DNA of 64,000 bases from a gamma proteobacterium symbiont of Ctena orbiculata (GTDB taxonomy: Bacteria; Pseudomonadota; Gammaproteobacteria; Chromatiales; Chromatiaceae). Location of the stretch: positions 1-64,000 of the forward strand of contig QBVD01000064.1 in NCBI GenBank assembly GCA_003058525.1. Direction: 5' to 3'. Positions 27,350 through 35,727 of the stretch are shown piece after piece; within the stretch, counting starts at the first letter, position 1, and each line of letters opens with the position of its first letter. Under the pieces are notes generated by a model. The model worked only from the letters and a program-made list of their open reading frames with translations, was not told the origin of the DNA and did not search any database. Made by a program: the position numbers and the translations under genes.

Positions 27350-28492
27350 ATGGCTGAGAACGAAAACGGCCAGGAAAAAACAGAACAACCCTCGGCGAAA
27401 AGACTGCTGGATGCCAAGCGGAAGGGACAGGTTCCCCGTTCCCGTGAACTCAACAGCATGGCGGTAACCATGATTGGCGTGACCACGCTTGTTGTCATGA
27501 GCAATACCATTGGCGACGGTTTGTCGCAGATGATGAGTGAGAGCTTTGTTCTGACCCGGGAGCAGATCTTCGATATCAACATCATGTTGATTCAATTGGG
27601 TGATCGTTTCCTGCAAATGATGGTGACGCTGCTACCTTTTTTCCTCTTGGTCGTGGTGGCAGCCATCTTCAGTTCTGTCGCCCTGGGCGGGTTTTCCGTC
27701 AGCAGCGAGGCATTGGCGCCAAAACTGAGTAAATTGAGCCCGTTAAAAGGTATGAAACGCATCTTTTCCGCGCGCGGGCTGGTAGAGATGCTGAAAGCTT
27801 TGGCCAAGTTCATCTTTATCGGTGGTGTCACCATACTGTTGCTCTGGAAGTCGCTGGATAAATTTCTCGCTTTACATGGTATGGAAATCTCGCAGGCAAT
27901 GGAAAAACTGAATAGCCTGATCGGCTGGTCGGTGATCCTCATGACATCAACATTGATTCTTATCGCAGCGATCGATGTGCCGTTCCAACTGTGGGATCAC
28001 AAGCGCCAACTGAAAATGACGCGCCAGGAACTGCGCGACGAATTGAAGGAGACCGAAGGCAAGCCGGAGGTGAAGAGCAGAATCCGGCAGCTGCAACGCG
28101 AGATGGCACAAAAGCGCATGATGCAGGAGGTGCCACAGGCCGATGTCATCGTCACCAACCCGACTCACTATGCGGTCGCATTAAAATACGATCCGCAAAC
28201 CATGCATGCACCGAAACTGTTGGCAAAGGGCGCTGACCTGGTGGCAATGACTATCCGTGAAGTAGGTGCTGAGGCCAAGATACCCGTAGTGGAGTCACCG
28301 ATGCTCGCGCGTGCCATCTATTTCCATACTGAATTGAATGCCTTTATTCCCGCCGGACTCTATCTCGCTGTCGCTCGACTGCTGGCCTACGTCTTCCAGC
28401 TCAGGGCCTACCGAACCGAGGGCGGGGAATATCCAGAGCTGCCGGATGAGCTATCGATTCCGGAAGAGTATCAACACTCACCAGGGGTGTAA
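27350..28492 (+). CDS. flhB: Flagellar export switch protein FlhB
   Basis: 380-residue protein with four transmembrane helices and a cytoplasmic domain that cleaves itself at NPTH, here IVTNPTHYAVALKYD near residue 269. Cleavage changes export from rod/hook to filament substrates. The charged linker helix (KRQLKMTRQELRDELKETEGKPEVKSRIRQLQREMAQKRMM) and the opening EKTEQPSAKRLLDAKRKGQVPRSRELN are typical. The C-terminal tail after about residue 355 is family-variable. It sits three bases after fliR and two bases before flhA. Confidence 0.97.
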   Translation: MAENENGQEKTEQPSAKRLLDAKRKGQVPRSRELNSMAVTMIGVTTLVVMSNTIGDGLSQMMSESFVLTREQIFDINIMLIQLGDRFLQMMVTLLPFFLLVVVAAIFSSVALGGFSVSSEALAPKLSKLSPLKGMKRIFSARGLVEMLKALAKFIFIGGVTILLLWKSLDKFLALHGMEISQAMEKLNSLIGWSVILMTSTLILIAAIDVPFQLWDHKRQLKMTRQELRDELKETEGKPEVKSRIRQLQREMAQKRMMQEVPQADVIVTNPTHYAVALKYDPQTMHAPKLLAKGADLVAMTIREVGAEAKIPVVESPMLARAIYFHTELNAFIPAGLYLAVARLLAYVFQLRAYRTEGGEYPELPDELSIPEEYQHSPGV

Positions 28493-28494
28493 CA

Positions 28495-30585
28495 ATGGAC
28501 GCCACAGCAATCCTCGACAATGTCAGACAAACAGGCGCACGCGGGTTGGGTGCGCCAATCATGCTGTTGATGTTGTTGACGATGATCGTGATTCCATTGC
28601 CACCGATTGCATTGGATATATTCTTTACTTTCAACATCACCCTCTCTCTGGTGGTGATGTTGGTGGTGGTCTACACTCGCCGACCCCTCGAATTCTCGGT
28701 TTTTCCCAGCATGCTGCTGATTGCCACGCTGCTGCGTCTTGCCCTCAACGTAGCATCCACCCGAGTGGTTCTGTTGGAAGGCCATACCGGTGGTGATGCC
28801 GCCGGTAAAGTGATTGAAGCCTTTGGCGCCTTTGTCATTGGCGGTAACTATGCTGTCGGCCTGGTGGTCTTTCTGATCCTGGTGATCATCAATTTTGTGG
28901 TTGTGACCAAGGGTGCGGGTCGAGTCTCTGAGGTCAGTGCACGTTTCACCCTGGACGCGATGCCCGGAAAACAGATGGCGATCGACGCCGACCTCAATTC
29001 CGGCCTTATCGATCAGGATGAGGCCAGGACACGGCGTGAGGATATCGCCCGTGAAGCGGACTTTTACGGTGCTATGGATGGTGCCAGTAAGTTTGTTCGT
29101 GGTGATGCTATCGCCGGGATACTGATCCTCTTCATCAATATAATAGGCGGTCTCTCCATCGGTATGGCCCAGCACGGACTCGATTTCTCCACGGCGTTGC
29201 AGAACTATGTGCTGCTGACCATCGGTGACGGTTTGGTGGCTCAGATCCCCTCACTGTTACTTTCCACATCGGCTGCGATCATTGTCACCCGGGTGGCCAG
29301 CAGCCAGGATGTCGGCGGACAGATCGTCAGTCAGCTCTTCAGCAGTCCCAAGGCGTTATCGGTAGCGGCATCAGTGCTGTTTCTGATGGGTATCATTCCG
29401 GGAATGCCCAACTTTGCGTTTCTTACCCTGGCTGCGGCTGCCGCGGCAGGCGCATGGATGATCTGGCAACGTCAGATGAAACCGGTGGAAGAACCGGTCA
29501 TAGAAGAGCCGGTGGAGCAACCGGAGCAGCGTGAACTGAGCTGGGAGGATGTGCAACCGGTCGATCTGATAGGACTCGAAGTGGGCTATCGTCTGATCCC
29601 GTTGGTCGATCGCAATCAGGGCGGGCAGCTGATGAATCGCATTAAGGGTGTCAGGCGCAAGCTCTCGCAGGAGATTGGCTTCCTTATCCCTTCGGTGCAC
29701 ATTCGCGACAATCTGGATCTCAATCCCAACAGCTATCGAATCTCGATCAATGGTGTCTCTGTGGCCTTGGCGGATATCTTTCCTGATCGTGAGTTGGCGA
29801 TCAATCCAGGACAGGTATTCGGTGAGTTACAGGGTACCGTCACCAAGGACCCAACCTTCGGTCTGGATGCGGTCTGGATCGATCCGGATCAGAAGGATCA
29901 TGCACAGACCCTGGGTTATACCGTGGTGGATGCCAGTACCGTGGTTGCCACCCATCTGAGTGAAATCCTACAGTCCCATGCCAACGAAATGATGGGCCAT
30001 GAAGAGACACAGCAGCTCCTGGATATGCTTGGCAGGACCGCACCGAAACTGGTGGAAGACCTGGTTCCGAAGGCGCTTTCATTGAGCGTGGTGACGAAGA
30101 TTTTGCAGAACCTGCTGACGGAGCATGTACCCATCCGTGATTTCCGTACCATCGCAGAAACACTGGCGGAGCAGTCACAAAGAACTCAGGATCCGGCGGC
30201 ATTGACGGCTTCTGTCCGGGTTGCGCTGTCGCGGGGAATCGTGCAGCAGTTGATTGGTAGTTCCGAGGAGATACCGGTGGCTGTGCTGGATCCGAGCCTG
30301 GAGCAACTGCTGCAAAGAACCCTGCAGGCATCTGAAGAGGGGCAGGCGGGATTTGAACCGGGTCTGGCGGAGAGATTGCAGAATGCGCTTTCCGAAACTT
30401 CAGCGGCAATGGAGGCCACTGGGCAGGAGGGTGTGCTGTTGGTCGCTGCGCCGATCAGGCCCTGGATGGCTCGCTTCGCCAAGCACGCGGCTCCGGGGAT
30501 GCATATTCTTTCCTACAACGAAATACCCGACAATCGACAGATCAAGGTGGTTACGACAATCGGTAATACGGCAAACGGTGATTGA
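28495..30585 (+). CDS. flhA: Flagellar export apparatus protein FlhA
   Basis: 696-residue export component. The N-terminal half has eight transmembrane helices with the FHIPEP-type conserved region (FTLDAMPGKQMAIDADLNSGLIDQDEARTRREDIAREADFYGAMDGASKFVRGDAIAG); the C-terminal cytoplasmic half forms the nonameric ring that docks export chaperones (GYRLIPLVDRNQGGQLMNRIKGVRRKLSQEIGFLIPSVHIRDNLDLNPNSYRI). An acidic Glu/Pro linker (EEPVIEEPVEQPEQRE) joins them. It ends the fliL-flhA run; about 125 bases separate it from the next open frame. Confidence 0.97.
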   Translation: MDATAILDNVRQTGARGLGAPIMLLMLLTMIVIPLPPIALDIFFTFNITLSLVVMLVVVYTRRPLEFSVFPSMLLIATLLRLALNVASTRVVLLEGHTGGDAAGKVIEAFGAFVIGGNYAVGLVVFLILVIINFVVVTKGAGRVSEVSARFTLDAMPGKQMAIDADLNSGLIDQDEARTRREDIAREADFYGAMDGASKFVRGDAIAGILILFINIIGGLSIGMAQHGLDFSTALQNYVLLTIGDGLVAQIPSLLLSTSAAIIVTRVASSQDVGGQIVSQLFSSPKALSVAASVLFLMGIIPGMPNFAFLTLAAAAAAGAWMIWQRQMKPVEEPVIEEPVEQPEQRELSWEDVQPVDLIGLEVGYRLIPLVDRNQGGQLMNRIKGVRRKLSQEIGFLIPSVHIRDNLDLNPNSYRISINGVSVALADIFPDRELAINPGQVFGELQGTVTKDPTFGLDAVWIDPDQKDHAQTLGYTVVDASTVVATHLSEILQSHANEMMGHEETQQLLDMLGRTAPKLVEDLVPKALSLSVVTKILQNLLTEHVPIRDFRTIAETLAEQSQRTQDPAALTASVRVALSRGIVQQLIGSSEEIPVAVLDPSLEQLLQRTLQASEEGQAGFEPGLAERLQNALSETSAAMEATGQEGVLLVAAPIRPWMARFAKHAAPGMHILSYNEIPDNRQIKVVTTIGNTANGD

Positions 30586-30711
30586 TGGTGCGCTAAGCTG
30601 GTGTCAGAGTTGGCTGCCAACTGCCGAATATGAGATAGTGACGGCAGGAGCATGATCTGAGGTGGCGTTTGGAGGGGTGGCCGGCGCTCGACCTCAGTAA
30701 GGACTTATCAA

Positions 30712-31047
30712 ATGATCAAGTTAATCATAAAGGGGTGGTCAGACGAGTGTGCTTGGCTGAGTAGTGATAACTGGTCACATCTCGATTACTGTCAAAGACT
30801 CTACCATTGCACCTGTTTGCGGGATATGGCGCTAAACCGTGCGGCTGAATCGCTGGTAAACAGAGAGTCATGTACGCTGGAACTGGTGAGTAGAGAACGG
30901 GCGGAGGCGCTGATCTTCATCCTTGCTTCGTGTGGTGCGCAATTTGACCTAAAATTTCTGCGACCACAGAAAGTCATATCGCTGGAGCTGTATCGCAGGA
31001 GCGCTGAAATCAAAACAGTCACCCAGGCAATTGCTGACGCCAGGTGA
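30712..31047 (+). CDS. Hypothetical protein between flhA and flhF
   Basis: 111-residue predicted cytoplasmic protein with no recognised family. It has a plausible ribosome binding site (TAAGGA before ATG at 30712) and reads like a coding sequence: an Asp/Trp-rich start (IIKGWSDECAWLSSDNWSHLDYCQRLYHC), several cysteines, and a helical C-terminal half (SRERAEALIFILASCGAQFDLKFLRP). No such gene stands here in the Pseudomonas cluster, so it may be a lineage-specific insertion or a decayed gene. The assignment as a gene is uncertain. Confidence 0.42.
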   Translation: MIKLIIKGWSDECAWLSSDNWSHLDYCQRLYHCTCLRDMALNRAAESLVNRESCTLELVSRERAEALIFILASCGAQFDLKFLRPQKVISLELYRRSAEIKTVTQAIADAR

Positions 31048-31556
31048 AACACCTCTGATTGTCCAATACTGACTGCATGTTCCTGTCCAATGTCGTTGAG
31101 CGTTGCGGGATGTGGCGTCTGCCCGGACACACCCCGACTGTTCCGGCAGGCCTCGCTCATATCGGATTACTTAGCCGTGACTTCGATGCTGTATACAGAT
31201 CCTGCAGATTTTCTGTATCGGAACAAGGAACCTTAATCACAACCCAGGCAGTGCCGAATCCTTGGCGGATAGAGGCAGGGAGTCAAGAGACCGGCGTCTG
31301 CTTGAGGTCCGCCGGTACAGCGTCCATATCTAGCTGTCCTTCCAACCTGTTGTATTAAAGGTAAAAAATCTTGCCATTCCTGATGTGTTAGGGATTGGAA
31401 CAGTAATTGCATTAATTGTGTTGAACCCCTGATGGGAGCGATTGGCTTCAACGCCGTACTGGCTGAGACCGGTAGCGTAAAAATAAAGCCGGAGAGTGGA
31501 TAAGCAGGTTGACAGGCGCAAGCTCGACTCAGAGTGACCGCCGGGGATAGCGGACT
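31048..31556 (+). promoter_or_regulatory. 509-base leader region of flhF
   Basis: No gene is supported here; the frames in this stretch lack family features. It contains the sigma-54 promoter candidate at 31396-31411. The flhF ATG at 31557 would then have an untranslated leader of about 130 bases. Confidence 0.45.
31396..31411 (+). promoter_or_regulatory. Candidate sigma-54 promoter for flhF-flhG-fliA
   Basis: TGGAACAGTAATTGCA fits the -24/-12 consensus with one difference in the -24 box and the exact 10-base GG-GC spacing. It lies about 145 bases before flhF. In Pseudomonas the flhF-fleN-fliA genes also depend on RpoN and FleQ, which fits. Confidence 0.6.
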
Positions 31557-32840
31557 ATGAAGATACGACGTTTTTTTGCCTCTGACATGCGGCAGGCTCT
31601 GCGCCAGGTGCGAGAGGTGCTGGGTGCGGACGCTGTCATTCTCTCCAACAAGAACGTGCAGGGCGGGATTGAACTGGTGGCTGCGGCGGATTATGACGAA
31701 TCCGCATTCAATGCTACCCAGCCAACCGCCATCGAACCCGCATCCCAATCACTGTCTGAAGACAGCACGACCCTGTCTGCTGCGGCCAGGACAGCCTATG
31801 CAACCAGCAGCGATGTCGAACAATCTGTAAAACCCAAGCAGGATTATCAAGACACCAAATCAAGTCAGAGACAGGAGCAGCCCCGGGTTGAATGGAGTCA
31901 GGATCCGGTATTGAGAGAGATGCGTCGGGAGATGCAGGCATTGCGTCGGATGATGGAGAACGAACTCTCTGAGTTGACTTGGCGAGACCTTGGGCATCGT
32001 CGACCCCAGACACAGGATTTAATCCGCCGACTGATGGCATTGGGACTGGATACGGGTCACTGTAAGGAACTGGCATATCGTGTGGAAGATGCCGAAACAC
32101 CCGAACAGGCATGGCGTCAGGCGTTGACCCAGCTCGGTGCAGAAATACCGGTTATAAAAAAGGACCTGCTCGATGAAGGCGGCACCCTTGCGCTGGTGGG
32201 ACCAACCGGCGTCGGAAAGACCACCACCATTGCCAAGTTGGCTGCCAGATTCTGCCTGCGTCACGGCAATCGCCATCTTGCCCTGATTTCGGCCGACAGT
32301 TACCGGATCGGTGCTCAGGAGCAGCTACAAAACTATGGCCGAATCCTCGATGTGCCGGTTCGCAGCGTCACCTCACCGGAAGAGCTCAACAATGCCCTGC
32401 ATGCCTTCGCGGAAAAACGTTTGGTTTTGATAGATACCGCCGGTATGGGACAGAGAGACCTCAAGCTGACAGAGCGCCTGGCGCTGCTGCACAAGGGTAA
32501 TCATCCCGTTAAATCTTTGTTGACCCTCTCCGCAACCACCCAACGCTCGGCCCTGAGTCACGCAATCCAAGCGTTCAATATCGTAAAACCTATTGGTGTC
32601 ATCCTGACCAAGATGGATGAGGCCGCCTCGCTCGGGGGCGTGTTGTCCGCCGCTCTCGATGCAAAACTGCCGCTGGCCTTCGTGACTGACGGTCAGCGGG
32701 TGCCGGAGGATATTCAAAACGCCCATGCAGACAGGTTGATGAAACAGGCAGTGGAGCTGTCCGAGCTGATGGGCAGCAGTCCGGATGAGGAGTATCTGGC
32801 GATGGCTTTCGGGGGAATGAATGACTATGCACATGTCTGA
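31557..32840 (+). CDS. flhF: Flagellar placement GTPase FlhF
   Basis: 427-residue SRP-type GTPase that brings the first flagellar parts to the cell pole. The N-terminal B domain is basic (MKIRRFFASDMRQALRQVREVLGADAVILSNKNVQGGIELVAA), a variable Gln/Ser-rich stretch follows, and the NG domain holds G1 GPTGVGKTTTIAKLAARF (about residue 220), ISADSYRIGAQEQL, G3 LIDTAGMGQRD and the TKMDEAASLG motif that specifies GTP. It overlaps flhG by 20 bases, so the positioner and its antagonist are made together. Confidence 0.96.
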   Translation: MKIRRFFASDMRQALRQVREVLGADAVILSNKNVQGGIELVAAADYDESAFNATQPTAIEPASQSLSEDSTTLSAAARTAYATSSDVEQSVKPKQDYQDTKSSQRQEQPRVEWSQDPVLREMRREMQALRRMMENELSELTWRDLGHRRPQTQDLIRRLMALGLDTGHCKELAYRVEDAETPEQAWRQALTQLGAEIPVIKKDLLDEGGTLALVGPTGVGKTTTIAKLAARFCLRHGNRHLALISADSYRIGAQEQLQNYGRILDVPVRSVTSPEELNNALHAFAEKRLVLIDTAGMGQRDLKLTERLALLHKGNHPVKSLLTLSATTQRSALSHAIQAFNIVKPIGVILTKMDEAASLGGVLSAALDAKLPLAFVTDGQRVPEDIQNAHADRLMKQAVELSELMGSSPDEEYLAMAFGGMNDYAHV

Positions 32841-33708
32841 ACAGATCGAAGATCAGGCGACAGGGTTACGCAGGATGATCAACCCGGAACCAGTGAGAGT
32901 GATTGCGGTCACCGGTGGTAAAGGGGGGGTTGGAAAAACCAGTATATCAGCCAATCTGGGCGTTGCCTTCGCCGAACTCGGCCGTCGGGTAATGCTGCTC
33001 GATGCCGATCTGGGACTGGCAAACCTGGATGTGATCCTCGGTTTGCATGCGGAGCGAAATCTCTCCCATGTCATGCAGGGTGAATGCTCTCTGGAAGATG
33101 TCATGGTGACCGGGCCCAAAGGCATGAGGGTCGTGCCTGGCGCCTCCGGAATCCAGCATATGGCTGAAATGACGCCCGCCGAGAATGCCGGATTGATCCA
33201 TGCCTTCAGCGAAGTGGCCAATGATGTGGACGTTTTGTTGATCGACACGGCTGCCGGTATTTCCGATCTGGTGATCAGTTTCAGTCGTGCGGCACAGGAA
33301 CAGATTGTTGTGGTATGTGATGAGCCTGCATCCATCACGGACGCTTATGCGATTATCAAGTTACTGAACCGGGAACACGGAATCAGTCGTTTCCGTATCC
33401 TGGCGAATATGGTGAAGAGCGTGCAGGAGGGGCGGGACCTTTACAATAAAATGTGCCGGGTAACCGATCAATACCTGGACGTTATGCTGAACTATATGGG
33501 CAGCATCCCATATGACGAACAACTGCGGAAGGCTGTAAGAAGTCAAAAACCCGTAGTCGAGGCCTATCCGCGCTCACGGGTATCACAGGCATTCAAGAAT
33601 TTGGCCAAAAAGGCCGATAACTGGCCTGTACCCTCGGGTGTCAGCGGTGATTTGCAGTTTTTCGTCGAGCGATTGATCCAATTTTCTAGCCAATACGGGG
33701 AGATATGA
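32821..33708 (+). CDS. flhG: Flagellar number regulator FlhG (FleN)
   Basis: 295-residue MinD-like ATPase. It limits flagellar number by acting on FlhF and, in Pseudomonas, by inhibiting FleQ. The deviant Walker A is in TGGKGGVGKTSISANLGVAFAELG (about residues 30-54), the switch I Asp in LLDADLGLANLDVILGL, and Walker B in VLLIDTAAGISDLV. A short N-terminal peptide (EDQATGLRRM) matches the DQAxxLR motif by which FlhG stimulates FlhF GTPase. The start lies within flhF; Met residues 3 and 5 are alternatives. It overlaps fliA by four bases. Confidence 0.95.
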   Translation: MTMHMSEQIEDQATGLRRMINPEPVRVIAVTGGKGGVGKTSISANLGVAFAELGRRVMLLDADLGLANLDVILGLHAERNLSHVMQGECSLEDVMVTGPKGMRVVPGASGIQHMAEMTPAENAGLIHAFSEVANDVDVLLIDTAAGISDLVISFSRAAQEQIVVVCDEPASITDAYAIIKLLNREHGISRFRILANMVKSVQEGRDLYNKMCRVTDQYLDVMLNYMGSIPYDEQLRKAVRSQKPVVEAYPRSRVSQAFKNLAKKADNWPVPSGVSGDLQFFVERLIQFSSQYGEI

Positions 33709-34457
33709 CGGTGAGCGGTTTAGCGACATACACCGCCATGCAGCAACAACAGAACTTTGATGATCTGGTGGATCAACATGCCGGACTGGTGAAAAGGATT
33801 GCCTATCACTTGATGAATCGGCTGCCACCGAATGTTCAGGCGGATGATCTGATTCAGGCGGGGATGCTGGGTCTGCTCGAGGCGAGTAGAAACTATGATC
33901 CCACGCAGGGCGCCAGTTTTGAAACCTATGCGGGTATCCGCATTCGCGGCGCAATGCTGGACGAGATCCGGCGCAGTGACTGGACGCCACGTTCTGTTCA
34001 TCGCAAGGCACGCATGGTTGCAGAGGCGATGAGGGAAATCGAGAACAATGAAGGCCGAGACGCACGTGATGTGGAAGTGGCCGAGGCCTTGGGCATGAGC
34101 CTGGAGGACTATCACCAGATACTGCGGGATTCGACAGGATGCCGCATATTCAGTCTGGATGAGTTGACTGCAGTGAGTGATGGCTTTCCTGTTGCACGGG
34201 AAGGGCCAGCAGATACTCCGTTTGACGGTTTACAGAAAGATGCCTTCAAGAAGGCATTGGCGGAAGCAATTGCCGGTTTGCCTGATCGCGAACGGCTGGT
34301 TATTGCCATGTATTACGATGACGAGATGAATCTTCGTGAGATAGGGCATGTACTGGGTGTCAGTGAGTCCAGGGTTTGCCAAATACACAGTCAGGCCACG
34401 CTGCGTTTGCGGTCGCGTTTGACAGATTGGCTCTCATTGGTACATGACGAAGAGTAA
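33705..34457 (+). CDS. fliA: Flagellar sigma factor FliA (sigma-28)
   Basis: 250-residue sigma factor for late flagellar and chemotaxis genes. Region 2 is visible (HAGLVKRIAYHLMNRLPPNVQADDLIQAGMLGLLEASRNYDPTQGASFETYAGIRIRGAMLDEIRRSDW), then region 3 (RKARMVAEAMREIENNEGRDARDVEVAEALGMSLEDYHQIL) and region 4 (LPDRERLVIAMYYDDEMNLREIGHVLGVSESRVCQIHSQATLRLR) with its helix-turn-helix. The ATGA overlap with flhG couples their translation. The anti-sigma FlgM is not in the window. Confidence 0.97.
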   Translation: MTVSGLATYTAMQQQQNFDDLVDQHAGLVKRIAYHLMNRLPPNVQADDLIQAGMLGLLEASRNYDPTQGASFETYAGIRIRGAMLDEIRRSDWTPRSVHRKARMVAEAMREIENNEGRDARDVEVAEALGMSLEDYHQILRDSTGCRIFSLDELTAVSDGFPVAREGPADTPFDGLQKDAFKKALAEAIAGLPDRERLVIAMYYDDEMNLREIGHVLGVSESRVCQIHSQATLRLRSRLTDWLSLVHDEE

Positions 34458-34512
34458 TGGTTGGCCTGTGATCTGCTGATTGGTTATCAGCGGTAACAGG
34501 ATGGAGGTAGCA

Positions 34513-34896
34513 TTGGACAAGAATATGAAGATCCTCATTGTGGACGATTTTTCCACCATGCGGCGAATTATCAAGAATCTATTGCGCGATCTTGGGTTTA
34601 ACAACACCCAGGAAGCGGATGATGGTCTTACCGCGCTACCTATGTTACAGAGCGGGAATTTCGATTTTCTCGTTTCAGACTGGAATATGCCGGGGATGAC
34701 CGGTATCGATCTGCTGAAAGCCGTAAGGGCCGATGACAAGTTGGCCGCATTGCCGGTATTGATGGTGACGGCGGAGTCGAAACGAGAGCAGATCATAGAA
34801 GCGGCGCAGGCAGGTGTGAATGGCTATGTCGTCAAACCATTCACCGCCACGACCTTGGAAGAGAAGATCAATAAGATCTTCGAACGCGTGGGTTAA
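34513..34896 (+). CDS. cheY: Chemotaxis response regulator CheY
   Basis: 127-residue single-domain receiver that binds FliM when phosphorylated. It contains [24 protein letters not shown], the phospho-acceptor Asp in [17 protein letters not shown], the switch Thr in VLMVTAE and the Lys in YVVKPFTA. I choose the TTG at 34513: GGAGG lies five bases upstream and the protein then begins [12 protein letters not shown], as in relatives. The in-frame ATG at 34501 overlaps that ribosome binding site and would add four residues not usual in the family. Confidence 0.94.
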   Translation: MDKNMKILIVDDFSTMRRIIKNLLRDLGFNNTQEADDGLTALPMLQSGNFDFLVSDWNMPGMTGIDLLKAVRADDKLAALPVLMVTAESKREQIIEAAQAGVNGYVVKPFTATTLEEKINKIFERVG

Positions 34897-34921
34897 GTTG
34901 AGACTGGGCCGGGAGTAGAAA

Positions 34922-35656
34922 ATGGGACAACCAGATAACCAACAACGATTAGAGATTGCAAAGTCCCTCGTTATCAGCCTGGAAGCCGGTGATGATGCGG
35001 AATCCGAGCGTTTGATTTCAAGTCTGACGCCGGCAGAGAAAAATGATGACCTGTTTCAAGAGGTGGGTCGTCTCACACGTGAACTGCATGATGCCATAAA
35101 CGGCTTCCTGCTCGATGCCCGTATCTCTGACATGACGAATGTGGAGATACCCGATGCCAAGGAGCGGCTCACCTATGTCATTACCATGACCGAGCAATCC
35201 GCAAATCGCACCTTGACAGCGGTTGAACAGAGTATCCCGCTGATTGAGAAGATCGAACAACAGTCTGCAGAGCTCGCAGAGCAGTGGGACAAACTGCGTT
35301 CCCGACTGCTCAATAAAGATGATTTCAAAGAGCTTAGTGGCGCACTTTCGAGTTTTTTACAAACTACCGGGACGGATGCCGGTGAACTGCATAAGAACCT
35401 TTCGGAAGTGCTGTTGGCTCAGGATTTTCAGGATCTCACTGGTCAAATCATTCGCAAGGTCATCACCCTGGTCCATGATGTTGAAGAGAAACTTGTCATG
35501 CTGGTGCGTATTACCGGTAGCAAGCTGGACGATCCTGATCAGAAAAAAGATGTTAAAGAAGAGCTTGCAGGACCGGCTATTCCAGGGCTGGATCAGGGAG
35601 ACCAAGTGACAAGTCAGGACGATGTGGACGATCTGCTCTCCAGCCTGGGATTTTAG
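34922..35656 (+). CDS. cheZ: Chemotaxis phosphatase CheZ
   Basis: 244-residue coiled-coil phosphatase that dephosphorylates CheY-P. The long helical hairpin is visible in the heptad-rich middle (LTYVITMTEQSANRTLTAVEQSIPLIEKIEQQSAELAEQWDKLRSRL), and the active segment VLLAQDFQDLTGQIIRKVI has the catalytic Gln and Asp of the family. The C-terminal DVDDLLSSLGF is the amphipathic helix that binds CheY. It sits between cheY and cheA. Confidence 0.96.
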   Translation: MGQPDNQQRLEIAKSLVISLEAGDDAESERLISSLTPAEKNDDLFQEVGRLTRELHDAINGFLLDARISDMTNVEIPDAKERLTYVITMTEQSANRTLTAVEQSIPLIEKIEQQSAELAEQWDKLRSRLLNKDDFKELSGALSSFLQTTGTDAGELHKNLSEVLLAQDFQDLTGQIIRKVITLVHDVEEKLVMLVRITGSKLDDPDQKKDVKEELAGPAIPGLDQGDQVTSQDDVDDLLSSLGF

Positions 35657-35727
35657 TTATACAGGTAAGGACCGATATAGATTTCAACAACAATCGGTAA
35701 AGTTCGGTGATCTACCGGGAGCATTAG

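Noticed and set aside
31059-31358. Plus-strand frame of 99 codons before flhF
   Set aside because: No ribosome binding site or family features, and it lies in a probable promoter region.
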